Origin: Phycisphaerae bacterium
Lineage (GTDB): Bacteria > Planctomycetota > Phycisphaerae > Sedimentisphaerales > Anaerobacaceae
NCBI GenBank assembly: GCA_012744475.1
Contig: JAAYBV010000051.1
Coordinates: 1-64,000 of the forward strand
DNA length: 64,000 nt
Direction of reading: 5' to 3'
The translations under genes were made by a program, and so were the position numbers. Under the pieces are notes generated by a model. That model saw only the letters and a list, made by a program, of their open reading frames with translations, was not told where the DNA came from and did no database searches. Below, piece by piece: positions 26,123 to 34,289 of this stretch (positions are counted from its first letter, which is position 1; every line of letters begins with the position of its first letter).

Positions 26123-27199
26123 TCAGACGGCCGGTTCCTGCTGGGTCAGGCAGTGGAGCGTGCCGAGACCCCAAACCAGATCGACCGCGTGGATGCCCAC
26201 GACCGGGCGGTCGCGGAACAGCTCGGCGAGAATGCCCAGGGCGATACGGTCATTTGGGTCGTTGAACGTGGGCACGAGGACCGCGCTGTTGGCGATGTAG
26301 AAATTCGCGTAACTGGCGGGCAGACGCTGGCCATCCTGATACAGCGGCTCGGGCATCGGCAGACGCACTATCTCGATTCGCGAGCCATCCCGGAGCCGAT
26401 AGCCTTCCAGACGCTCGCGGTTCTCTTCGAGAATCCGGTGGTTCTCATCGCCCGCGTTCGGCTCCTGGCACAACACGACCGTCCTGGGTGACACGAACCG
26501 GCACAGGTCGTCGACGTGGCCGTGTGTGTCGTCGCCGACGATTCCGCGCGCCAGCCAGAGCACCTGACCGGCGCCGAGATAGTCGCGGCAGACCCGCTCG
26601 ATATCGCCCCGGCTCAGCTTCGGGTTGCGGACCTGCACCTTGTCGTCGAGCAGACACTCCTCCGTAGTCAGCAGCGTGCCACAACCGTTGACGTCAATCG
26701 CCCCGCCTTCGAGCACGACGTCTTCGCCGCCGTGCCGCACGTAGAAGATTCGCCGGCCCATGGCCTTCGCCACCCGCTCGGCGATCCGGCAATCAAGATC
26801 CCAATCAGGATACTTGGCCCACGCGTTGAAGCGAAAACTCGCGATCGCGACCTCCCTGGGCGGCTCATTGCGACGAACGAAGACCGGGCCGAAGTCGCGC
26901 GTCCAGCCGCGATTGGTCGGGAAGCGGAAGAACTCGATGCGACTGAGGTCGACGCCCACTCGCGTCAGAATCCGGCGGACCTGCTTCTCGTGCTGCTCGG
27001 AGTTGACGAGGATGCGCACGATCTCGCCCGGGGCGATCTTGCGGACGATCTCGCCGTAGACCCAGTGGATCGGGGCAATCTTGCCGGGCCAGTCGGTGCG
27101 ATTGTGCGGCCAGCCAAGCCAAGTCGCTTCGTGCCTTTCCCATTCGGCGGGCATGGCGAACCCGCCGGCGGCCGGCGTGTCATGGTTCTGCGTCTTCAT
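26123..27199 (-). CDS. aguA: Agmatine deiminase
   Basis: 358 residues from the ATG at 27199. Guanidino-group-modifying enzyme motifs appear in order: EATWLGWPHNRTDWPGK, NRGWTRDFGPVFV, GGEDVVLEGGAIDVNG, GDDTHGHVDDLCRF (catalytic His/Asp) and the C-terminal GLGTLHCLTQQEP with the nucleophilic cysteine. It hydrolyses agmatine to N-carbamoylputrescine and ammonia. Its ATG overlaps the TGA of the upstream amidase (ATGA), so the two are translationally coupled as a putrescine pathway. The much longer open frame upstream of 27199 is a shadow of the amidase. Confidence 0.94.
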   Translation of the reverse strand: MKTQNHDTPAAGGFAMPAEWERHEATWLGWPHNRTDWPGKIAPIHWVYGEIVRKIAPGEIVRILVNSEQHEKQVRRILTRVGVDLSRIEFFRFPTNRGWTRDFGPVFVRRNEPPREVAIASFRFNAWAKYPDWDLDCRIAERVAKAMGRRIFYVRHGGEDVVLEGGAIDVNGCGTLLTTEECLLDDKVQVRNPKLSRGDIERVCRDYLGAGQVLWLARGIVGDDTHGHVDDLCRFVSPRTVVLCQEPNAGDENHRILEENRERLEGYRLRDGSRIEIVRLPMPEPLYQDGQRLPASYANFYIANSAVLVPTFNDPNDRIALGILAELFRDRPVVGIHAVDLVWGLGTLHCLTQQEPAV

Positions 27200-28092
27200 G
27201 CCTCGTCGGTGAACCTCTCGGTGATGCGGCCGTAGGCGTCGATCCGCCGGTCCCGCAGGAAGGGCCAGTTTCGCCGCACGTCCTCGATCCGGGCCCGGTT
27301 CACTTCCGCGATCAGCACGTCCTCGGACGCCGGACCCACCTGCGCGACCACCACGCCGAACGGATCGCAGAGGAACGTGCCGCCCCAGAACTCGATGCCG
27401 GCCGCATCCTCCGCCGACTTCTCCAGTCCAATACGATTGACCGCAGCAACGTACACGCCGTTGGCGATCGCGTGGGCCCGCTGAATCGTACGCCAAGCAT
27501 CGTGCTGGGACGCGCCGAAAACGTCCTTCTCGTGCGGGTGCCAGCCGATGGCCGTCGGGTAGAAGAGGATTTCGGCGCCCTGCAAGGCGGTGAGCCTGGC
27601 AGCCTCCGGATACCACTGGTCCCAGCAGATCAGCGTCCCGATGCGGCCGACGGGCGTGTCGAAGGCCTTGAACCCGAGGTCACCCGGCGTGAAGTAGAAC
27701 TTCTCGTAGTAACCCGGATCGTCGGGGATGTGCATCTTGCGGTAGAGCCCCGCGATCCGCCCCTCGACATCAAGCACGACGACGCTGTTGTGGCACAGCC
27801 CCGCCGCACGACGCTCGAACAGAGACGCAACGACCGTGACCTGCCGCGATTTGGCGATCTTGCCCAGCGCCTCGGTGGACGGTCCCGGGACCGGCTCGGC
27901 CAGGTCGAACAGGGCCACGTCCTCCCGCTGGCAGAAATACGGCGACCGGAACAGCTCGGGCAAACAGATGACCTTGGCGCCGTCGCGCGCCGCCCGCTCG
28001 ACCAGCCCGGCGGCCCGCGCCAGGTTGTCGTCCGGATCGGGCGTCATCGCCATCTGGATCAGACCTACTGCGAATCTATCCTGTGCCTGCAT
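27196..28092 (-). CDS. aguB: N-carbamoylputrescine amidase
   Basis: 298 residues, carbon-nitrogen hydrolase (nitrilase) fold. The catalytic triad is visible: Glu in VICLPELFRSPYF, Lys in YRKMHIPDDPGYYEKFY and Cys in IGTLICWDQWYPEAARL. The segment DDPGYYEKFYFTPGDLG is characteristic of AguB. It converts N-carbamoylputrescine to putrescine, CO2 and ammonia. It is the first gene of the two-gene aguBA unit; the adjacent deiminase supports the specific assignment among nitrilases. Confidence 0.94.
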   Translation of the reverse strand: MQAQDRFAVGLIQMAMTPDPDDNLARAAGLVERAARDGAKVICLPELFRSPYFCQREDVALFDLAEPVPGPSTEALGKIAKSRQVTVVASLFERRAAGLCHNSVVVLDVEGRIAGLYRKMHIPDDPGYYEKFYFTPGDLGFKAFDTPVGRIGTLICWDQWYPEAARLTALQGAEILFYPTAIGWHPHEKDVFGASQHDAWRTIQRAHAIANGVYVAAVNRIGLEKSAEDAAGIEFWGGTFLCDPFGVVVAQVGPASEDVLIAEVNRARIEDVRRNWPFLRDRRIDAYGRITERFTDEA

Positions 28093-28193
28093 GGCGGCCC
28101 ATCTTACCGCCTGTCGCTATACTCTTCAACGGCCGAGCGCTCAAGTTCGCCCTTTCCGCCGGACGGCCGGTGGTGTATAGTTCCCTGCACGAC

Positions 28194-28304
28194 GTGTGGC
28201 AGCCTCAAACGCGCAGCGTTTGGGGATGGTAGCCTTGACTGGCGTATTGGCTGCCAGTGCAAGAAACGATTCCCAAGTCCTGCGGACTTGAGGCTGCCAC
28301 ACAC
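28194..28304. repeat. Palindromic intergenic repeat, GTGTGGCAGCCTCAA family (two arms)
   Basis: The left arm is GTGTGGCAGCCTCA with the hairpin CAAACGC-GCA-GCGTTTG and GGGATGG. The right arm is inverted: ATTCCCAAGTCC-TGC-GGACTTG, ending AGGCTGCCACACAC. The heads are inverted copies of one another, while the loops and inner stems differ. It is the same class as 25979-26093 and lies between divergent aguB and asnS. Confidence 0.75.
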
Positions 28305-28349
28305 CAGCGGATCGGCCGATACAAACCAGCGGTGTGAGGAAACAGAATT

Positions 28350-29861
28350 ATGAGCAGTAAGCCCAGCGTGTACGTCAATGAGTTGAAACACCATGTCGGG
28401 CAGGAAGTCACCCTGCACGGCTGGGTCTACAATAGCCGGGCCAGCGGCAAGATCCAGTTCGTCATCCTGCGGGATGGAACCGGCCTGTGCCAGTGCACCG
28501 TTGAGAGGGCCAACGTGCCCGAAGAGCTGTTCGAACGGATCAAGCACCTGGGGCAGGAATCGTCGTTGAGCCTCACCGGCGCCGTCCGCGCCGACGAACG
28601 CAGCGTCGGCGGCTATGAGCTGGCGGTGACCGGCGCCCGGATCGTCGCCCCGGCCGAGGGCTACCCCATCACGCCCAAGGCCCACGGCGTCGATTTCCTG
28701 ATGCGCCACCGCCACCTGCACTTCCGCTCCCAGCGCCAGTGGTGCCTCGGCAAGGTCCGTCATACCGTGGTCGACGCGATCCGGCGATTCTTCAACGACC
28801 ACGGCTTCACTCTCGTCGACACGCCCATCTTCACCACCGTGGTCGGCGAAGACCAGACCTCGCTGTTCGAGGTGGACTACTTCGGCAGCCCGCTGCACCT
28901 GACGCAGACGGGCCAGCTCTATCTGGAGTCGGCCGCGATGAGCTTCGGCCGCGTCTACTGCTTCGGGCCGACCTTCCGTGCCGAGAAGAGCAAAACCCGC
29001 CGGCACCTGACCGAGTTCTGGATGGTCGAGCCGGAGGTGGCCTTCATCGAGCTTCCCGGACTGCTGGAGCTGGCGGAGAACTTCGTCTCTTACATCGTCC
29101 GCCGCGTGCTGGAGGACAACCGCAGCGAGCTCCAGACGCTCGGAGCCGATATCCCGATGCTGGAGCAGATCAAGCCGCCCTTCCACCGGCTGACGTACAG
29201 CGAAGCGGTCGAAATCCTCAAGGGCCCCAGGACCGTGGAGTTCATGGCGCAGGACCTGGCCGACCTTCAGGGCGAGAAGGCCCGGATGGAAACACGCATC
29301 GCGGAACTGGAGCAGCAGCAAAGCGGGCAGATCAAGCAGTGGCAGAAGGACAAGATCGCCGCCGAGCTGATCGACCTGCGAAGCGAACTGGCCGAAACGG
29401 AGACGAAGATCGAGAACAATCCCAAACACGCCCAACTGGCCGCCGAGTTCACCTGGGGAAAGGACCTGGGCGGCTCCGACGAGACGATCATCTCGCGCAT
29501 GCACGACAAGCCCGTCTTCGTGACGCACTATCCGCGAGAGGCTAAGGCCTTTTACATGAAGACCGACCGCGCCGACGAGCGGGTGGTGGAGAATTTCGAC
29601 ATGCTCGCTCCGGCGGGCTTCGGCGAGATCATCGGCGGCTCGGTGCGCGAAGACGACTACGACCGTCTGCTGGCGCGGATTCACGACCAGGGGCTCAACC
29701 CCGAGACCTACGGCTGGTACCTCGATCTGCGCAAGTACGGCTCGGTCCCCCACGGCGGCTTCGGCCTTGGCGTGGAACGCACCTTGGCCTGGATCGCGGG
29801 CGAACGGCACATCCGCCAGTGTATCCCCTTCCCCCGCATGATGGACAAAGTCTACATCTGA
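28350..29861 (+). CDS. asnS: Asparaginyl-tRNA synthetase with coiled-coil insertion
   Basis: 503 residues, longer than the usual ~430-470. The N-terminal OB fold (VTLHGWVYNSRASGKIQFV) binds the anticodon. Class II motifs follow: DTPIFTTVVGEDQTSLFEV, FGPTFRAEKSKTRRHLTEF (motif 2) and GFGLGVERTLAWIAG (motif 3). Between residues ~292 and ~366 there is a charged helical stretch (KARMETRIAELEQQQ, LRSELAETETKIEN) that splits EILK from TWGKDLGGSDE and reads as an antiparallel coiled coil absent from E. coli AsnRS. It charges tRNA-Asn. The start is the ATG at 28350 after GAGGAAAC. Confidence 0.95.
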   Translation: MSSKPSVYVNELKHHVGQEVTLHGWVYNSRASGKIQFVILRDGTGLCQCTVERANVPEELFERIKHLGQESSLSLTGAVRADERSVGGYELAVTGARIVAPAEGYPITPKAHGVDFLMRHRHLHFRSQRQWCLGKVRHTVVDAIRRFFNDHGFTLVDTPIFTTVVGEDQTSLFEVDYFGSPLHLTQTGQLYLESAAMSFGRVYCFGPTFRAEKSKTRRHLTEFWMVEPEVAFIELPGLLELAENFVSYIVRRVLEDNRSELQTLGADIPMLEQIKPPFHRLTYSEAVEILKGPRTVEFMAQDLADLQGEKARMETRIAELEQQQSGQIKQWQKDKIAAELIDLRSELAETETKIENNPKHAQLAAEFTWGKDLGGSDETIISRMHDKPVFVTHYPREAKAFYMKTDRADERVVENFDMLAPAGFGEIIGGSVREDDYDRLLARIHDQGLNPETYGWYLDLRKYGSVPHGGFGLGVERTLAWIAGERHIRQCIPFPRMMDKVYI

Positions 29862-29899
29862 GATCATTGAGAAGGGGCCTTGCCCTACGCATCGCCATG

Positions 29900-30337
29900 T
29901 CAGCGCCAGGTAAACGTGTGAAAGTGATGCGTGGTTCCGTCCCATTCGGCGAGAAGATACTCGTAGCCAAGGACGGCCGTATCGGGTTTAGCTGCTTGCT
30001 TCTGCAACCATCGACGCATCGCGGGCAATACGCGATCTCGGAATTCTTCTCGCGCCTCCAGCGGGTAGATTTCCTTACGCATGGCATACGCGGAAAACCA
30101 CCCCTCTCGCTGTGGACTGTACGCCGCTTCACACACGACAGCTCGCTCGACCAGGCACGGACGAGCTTGAGTGCGCCGGTCGAAACGAAAATGCCTTAGA
30201 GGATGACCCAGGCCAATCCATTTCAGACCGAGATCGCCAAATGCCGCTTTCGCCTGGCGTCTGGTGCAGGCATAGCATTCGGTCTTCTGCAAGAACTCCA
30301 CCCGCACATTCATTTCACTCTCGCCGTTCCGCTCCAT
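29900..30337 (-). CDS. Hypothetical protein (about 145 aa)
   Basis: Start at the ATG at 30337 behind GGGAG; an in-frame ATG at 30313 gives MNVRVEFLQKTECYACTRRQ. There is no known family that I recognise. The early CYAC motif could be a metal or redox site. Later segments are KWIGLGHPLRHFRFDRRTQ, SAYAMRKEIYPLEAREEFRD and YEYLLAEWDGTTHHFHTFTW. No membrane segment. The gene ends convergently with asnS, 38 bases apart. Confidence 0.6.
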   Translation of the reverse strand: MERNGESEMNVRVEFLQKTECYACTRRQAKAAFGDLGLKWIGLGHPLRHFRFDRRTQARPCLVERAVVCEAAYSPQREGWFSAYAMRKEIYPLEAREEFRDRVLPAMRRWLQKQAAKPDTAVLGYEYLLAEWDGTTHHFHTFTWR

Positions 30338-30428
30338 GCGAATTCTCCCGCTCCACCTCCGCAGCCTTCGACCCTTCAGAAGATAGACTGTAATCGAGAC
30401 CCCTTGCCAGAGGGGGGGCACCAGACGC

Positions 30429-30662
30429 TCACGCCGTCTTGCGAAGCGAGCGCACGGCGATAAGGTCGCTGTCGGCGACATGCCGAACGTCGCGTTCGTT
30501 CAGTGTGACCAGGGCTTCCGTCTTTCCCGCCGCCGTTACGAACTCAACTTCAAGTCCGTCAGGTTCGTAGACCTGCACCACGGCCCCAAGATCCCCCTTT
30601 TTGAGTCCGGCATCCGGCATATCCTTGTTCAGCACAACCGTGTCCAAGGCCTTGAATCTCAT
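30429..30662 (-). CDS. DUF4926-domain protein (77 aa)
   Basis: 77 residues that form a small beta-barrel-like domain: RFKALDTVVLNKDMPDAGLK, KGDLGAVVQVYEPDGLEVEF, ALVTLNERDVRHV. This is the pattern of DUF4926 proteins, which commonly accompany DUF6883 genes. Its ATG overlaps the TGA of the upstream DUF6883-like frame (ATGA), supporting a coupled pair. The molecular role is unknown. Confidence 0.82.
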   Translation of the reverse strand: MRFKALDTVVLNKDMPDAGLKKGDLGAVVQVYEPDGLEVEFVTAAGKTEALVTLNERDVRHVADSDLIAVRSLRKTA

Positions 30663-30922
30663 CGGCTCTCTCCAGGATACGCAGTGACAAATCGAGGAAC
30701 CTGCTCACCGACCAGTACTATCCTGACGCTGACGACTTCTCTTGTTTTTCCTGTCGGCCCCACCATTGTACCACGAATCTCATACTTTCTGCCATGCGGA
30801 GTCTCCTGCCGCAGAACAGCATCTTGAATAAGATGCTGCCGACGAAGATCGACCTCGAACCGCCTCCAAGTCGCCTGGGTGTAGCCAAGCGAAGCAAAGA
30901 AGGCAGCCTTGAAGCGGCCCAC
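30659..30922 (-). CDS. DUF6883-like protein, N-terminus apparently missing
   Basis: Recognisable DUF6883 core: VGRFKAAFFASLGYTQATWR, RKYEIRGTMVGPTGKT, VVSVRIVLVGEQVPRFVTAY. Full-length members carry about 25 more residues with a YLLNP-type motif before the VGRFKA segment. Here the frame continues upstream without a stop but without that motif or an ATG. I place a provisional GTG start at 30922 (87 residues); no ribosome-binding site is seen. The gene may be truncated or decayed, but it stays coupled by ATGA to the DUF4926 gene. Confidence 0.55.
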   Translation of the reverse strand: MGRFKAAFFASLGYTQATWRRFEVDLRRQHLIQDAVLRQETPHGRKYEIRGTMVGPTGKTREVVSVRIVLVGEQVPRFVTAYPGESR

Positions 30923-31018
30923 GGTGCTTTTTGCAGGCCGCTGGCGAGGATTTGTGGTAAGATGGCGCCGGCATCGGATCGGTCGATGCCGCAAACGCGT
31001 TGCTGATGGAGGTCGAAG

Positions 31019-31867
31019 ATGTCGAATGGGAGCATGCCAGCAGGCCGGATCGGTAATCTGACGATCGGTCGCCTGATCATGGGCGAGAACCAGTTCAGCG
31101 GCTGGTCGCACAGCCGGGACCTGAAGTACCTGCGGGACCTGTTCAAGGCATACGCCACCGAGGACCGCATCCTCGAAACCCTGGCTCTTGCCGAAGAAGC
31201 CGGCATCAACACCATCATCTGCAGCGGCTCGGGCTACATGAAGAAGCACTGGAACGAACGCGGCGGACACATGCAGTGGATCGCCCAGGTCCATCCGAAG
31301 GTCAACGACCTGACCACCAACATCAAACAAGCCATCGACAACGGCGCCGTCGGCGCCTACGTCCAGGGCGGCGTCGGCGACAGCTTCGTCAAGGGCGGAC
31401 GCGTCGATCTGCTGGGCGAGGCGGTCGCATTCATCAAGTCGCAGGGCGTCATCGCCGGCATCGGCGGCCATTCCATCCAAGTGCCTATCGCGGTCGAGAA
31501 GGCGGGCATCCGGCCCGACTTCTACATGAAGACGCTGCATCACGGCAACTACTGGTCCGCGACGCCCACCGAGCAGAGGGTCGACTTCAACGTCGACAGC
31601 GGCGGCGCCCAGGACCACGACAACATCTGGTCGATCACGCCAGAGAGGACCATCGACTTCATGCGAAACGTCACGCGGCCCTGGATCGCGTTCAAGGTGC
31701 TGGCCGCCGGAGCCATCCATCCGAGCGAAGGCTTCAAGTACGCCTTCGACAACGGCGCCGACTTCATCTGCGTCGGCATGTTCGACTTCCAGGTCCGCGA
31801 GAACGCCATCATCGCCAGAGACGCCATCGCCGGTGCCGCCACCCGCCCCCGCCCCTGGCGCGCCTGA
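31019..31867 (+). CDS. TIM-barrel-like protein of unknown function (282 aa)
   Basis: The start at 31019 follows GGAGGTCGAAG. The sequence alternates strands and helices as in a (beta/alpha)8 barrel: IGRLIMGENQFSGWSHSRDL, LALAEEAGINTIICSGSGYM, AIDNGAVGAYVQGGVGDSF, KSQGVIAGIGGHSIQVPIAV, RPWIAFKVLAAGAIHPSEGF, NGADFICVGMFDFQVRENA. No signal peptide. I do not recognise the enzyme class. The distribution of Gly/His/Asp at strand ends suggests catalysis, but no substrate can be named. Confidence 0.75.
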   Translation: MSNGSMPAGRIGNLTIGRLIMGENQFSGWSHSRDLKYLRDLFKAYATEDRILETLALAEEAGINTIICSGSGYMKKHWNERGGHMQWIAQVHPKVNDLTTNIKQAIDNGAVGAYVQGGVGDSFVKGGRVDLLGEAVAFIKSQGVIAGIGGHSIQVPIAVEKAGIRPDFYMKTLHHGNYWSATPTEQRVDFNVDSGGAQDHDNIWSITPERTIDFMRNVTRPWIAFKVLAAGAIHPSEGFKYAFDNGADFICVGMFDFQVRENAIIARDAIAGAATRPRPWRA

Positions 31868-32042
31868 TCCTTCGCGCGTTCCCTGTGTCGGTACTATCGC
31901 GCAGGGTGTGCCTCGCGCGCCGGTCCACGCAGGAGGAAGATCGCCGATCATGGAGGGGACACGCCAAGTAGCTGAATTCGCTTTGTTTGCGGGGCGGGTT
32001 ACGGTATGCTCTGGCCCGAGGTGGGGATCAAGACAGGGTTCT

Positions 32043-32729
32043 ATGGAAATCAGGATTGAGAGTCTGCTCGAAGGCGCGAGGCGGGCGCAGGGGACCGTGG
32101 TGATCGTGGACGTGTTTCGGGCGTTCACCACGGCGGCGGTCGCGTTCTCGCGCGGGGCGGCCAAGATCATCATGGTCGCCGAGCCTCCCGAGGCGCTGGC
32201 GCTGAAGGCTCGCGGCCTGGGCGATCTGTGCGTGGGCGAGGTCAACGGCATCAAGCCCAGGGAATTCGATTTCGGCAACTCCCCTTTCGAGATGGCGGGC
32301 GCGGACCTTGAAGGCAAGGTCATCATCCAATCGACGCGGGCGGGCACCACCGGCGTCGCGGCCGCAGCAGGCGCCTCCGCGGTCTACGCCGCGTCCTTCG
32401 TCGTCGCCAAGGGCACTGCCCGTGCAATCCTGCGGGACCGGCCGCCGCTGGTGACGATCGTCGCAATGGGCTGGAACGCGCGGATGCGGACCGACGAGGA
32501 TGAACTGTGTGCGTTATATCTGCGGAATCTGCTGGAGGGCCGCGAACCGAGCACCGACGCGCTGCGGCAGCTCGTGCAGGCCAGCGGCCAGGTCGGCAAG
32601 TTCTACGACCCCGGCCAGCCGCACTTCCACCCCGAAGACTGCGAGATGGCGCTCGACGTCAACCGGTACGACTTCGCCATCCGCGTGGCCCGCGAGGACA
32701 ACCTGCTGGTCGCGAGGCCGCACGCATGA
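32043..32729 (+). CDS. ComB-like 2-phosphosulfolactate phosphatase family protein
   Basis: 228 residues from the ATG at 32043. ComB-family motifs are VVIVDVFRAFTTAAVAFSRG, FDFGNSPFEMAG, VIIQSTRAGTTGVAAAAGA and MGWNARMRTDEDELCALYL. In methanogens ComB dephosphorylates 2-phosphosulfolactate in coenzyme M synthesis; many bacteria carry homologues with no ComA and an unknown substrate. Here it overlaps prmC by four bases (ATGA), which is not a coenzyme M context. The phosphatase fold is well supported; the substrate is not. Confidence 0.85.
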   Translation: MEIRIESLLEGARRAQGTVVIVDVFRAFTTAAVAFSRGAAKIIMVAEPPEALALKARGLGDLCVGEVNGIKPREFDFGNSPFEMAGADLEGKVIIQSTRAGTTGVAAAAGASAVYAASFVVAKGTARAILRDRPPLVTIVAMGWNARMRTDEDELCALYLRNLLEGREPSTDALRQLVQASGQVGKFYDPGQPHFHPEDCEMALDVNRYDFAIRVAREDNLLVARPHA

Positions 32730-33637
32730 CGCAGTGGACGATCCAGAAGCTGCTCACATGGATCACCGAGTACCTGACCAAGAACGAAGTCGATGCGCCG
32801 CGACTCAGCGCCGAGATGCTGCTGAGCCACGTGCTGGGACTCAAGCGCATCGAGCTGTACACACAGTTCGACCGGATCGTTGAGAAGGAATCCCTCGACC
32901 GGCTGCACGGCTTGGTCAAACGGGCCGGTCTGCACGAACCCGTCGCCTACCTGGTGGGGCGGACGGAGTTTTACTCGCTGGAGATGGAAGTCAGCGCCGA
33001 CTGTCTGATCCCGCGACCTGAGACGGAGTTGCTCGCGCAGCGGGCGATCGAGTTCCTGCGCACGCGCAAGGGCAAGCAGCACGTCTGCGACCTATGCACC
33101 GGCTGCGGCTGCATCGGCATCGCCATCGCCAAGAACCATGCAGACGCCCACGTCGTCGCGACGGACATCTCGGACAAGGCACTGGCCGTGGCGGCGCGGA
33201 ACGTGGAGAAGTACGGACTTCAGGATCGAGTGGAGCTGCTGTGCGGCGACCTCTTCGATCCGCTCGTGCCGCATCTGGACGTGACGCACTGGGACCTGAT
33301 CGTGTGCAACCCGCCATACGTCAGCGCCGCCGAATACGAGGCGCTCGACAAGAACGTGAAGGATTACGAGCCGAAGGCAGCGCTCCTGGCCGGTGAGGAC
33401 GGCCTGGACGTCTACCGGCGCATCGTCGAGAAGATCGACCGATTTCTTAAATCCGACGGAGTACTCCTGCTGGAGATCGGCTACGCCCAGGGCCCTGCCG
33501 TTCGCGAGCTGCTCGAACAGACTGCCCTGTTCTCCGCCATCACCATCGAGAAAGACAACCAGAGCAACGACCGCGTCGTCACCGCCCGACGGACCACCAT
33601 GTCGCAAGACAGTCCGCCCGCCGGCGGGTCAGTATGA
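32726..33637 (+). CDS. prmC: Peptide chain release factor N5-glutamine methyltransferase
   Basis: 303 residues. The N-terminal helical domain (RLSAEMLLSHVLGLKRIELY) is followed by the SAM-dependent methyltransferase fold. HEPVAYLVGRTEFYSLEMEV, CLIPRPETELLAQRA, DLCTGCGCIGIAIAKNH (SAM loop) and the signature VCNPPYVSAAEYEAL (NPPY) identify PrmC/HemK. It methylates the GGQ glutamine of release factors. Its start overlaps the ComB-like stop. Its 3' end overlaps the convergent apt gene by nine bases. Confidence 0.94.
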   Translation: MTQWTIQKLLTWITEYLTKNEVDAPRLSAEMLLSHVLGLKRIELYTQFDRIVEKESLDRLHGLVKRAGLHEPVAYLVGRTEFYSLEMEVSADCLIPRPETELLAQRAIEFLRTRKGKQHVCDLCTGCGCIGIAIAKNHADAHVVATDISDKALAVAARNVEKYGLQDRVELLCGDLFDPLVPHLDVTHWDLIVCNPPYVSAAEYEALDKNVKDYEPKAALLAGEDGLDVYRRIVEKIDRFLKSDGVLLLEIGYAQGPAVRELLEQTALFSAITIEKDNQSNDRVVTARRTTMSQDSPPAGGSV

Positions 33638-34156
33638 GATCACGGTGTGGATGTTGTGGGGAGCGAGGATCTTGCGGCCCGGCAGGTCGGTCAGTTCGAT
33701 CAGACAGGTGATGCCGACGATGTGGCCCTGGACCTTTTCGATAAGATCGCAGGCGGCTTTCATCGTTCCGCCGGTGGCGAGCAGATCGTCGACCATCAGG
33801 ACCTTGGCGCCGGCGGGCACCGCGTCGCGATGGATTTCCAGCGTATCCGTCCCGTATTCGAGATCGTAGGTGATGCTCTCGGTCTCAAAGGGCAGTTTGC
33901 CCTTCTTGCGAATCGGCACAAAGCCGGCGTTGAGCCGGGCAGCCACGGCGGTGCCGAAGATGAATCCTCGGGCCTCGACCGCCGCCACGTGGGCGATTCC
34001 CATGCCCCTGTACGGAGCGCACATGGCGTCGACGGCCTCGCGCAGCGCCTGCGGGTCGGCCAGCAACGGCGTGATGTCACGAAACAGGATTCCCGGCTTG
34101 GGCCAGTCCGAGATGTCACGGATGTACCGCGCCAATTCCATGCGTTCCCTCGCCAT
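33629..34156 (-). CDS. apt: Adenine phosphoribosyltransferase
   Basis: 175 residues, the usual length. RDISDWPKPGILFRDITPLL is the Apt N-terminal signature, AAVEARGFIFGTAVAARL is the adenine-binding side, and VLMVDDLLATGGTMKAACDL is the PRPP-binding loop. It salvages adenine to AMP in the cytoplasm. The gene is monocistronic as far as seen, ending convergently with prmC. An internal ATG five codons in is an alternative start. Confidence 0.95.
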   Translation of the reverse strand: MARERMELARYIRDISDWPKPGILFRDITPLLADPQALREAVDAMCAPYRGMGIAHVAAVEARGFIFGTAVAARLNAGFVPIRKKGKLPFETESITYDLEYGTDTLEIHRDAVPAGAKVLMVDDLLATGGTMKAACDLIEKVQGHIVGITCLIELTDLPGRKILAPHNIHTVISY

Positions 34157-34289
34157 CCAAAGGACAGATTCCGTTCGGCCCGCCGGCCCGATTCGTCACG
34201 GTCACGATCTCGCCACGGCAACGTCCGGCGGCGCCATGACCCGATGGTACATCACCTTCCCCGAGGAGTAAATCCAAATCCCACGGGTC

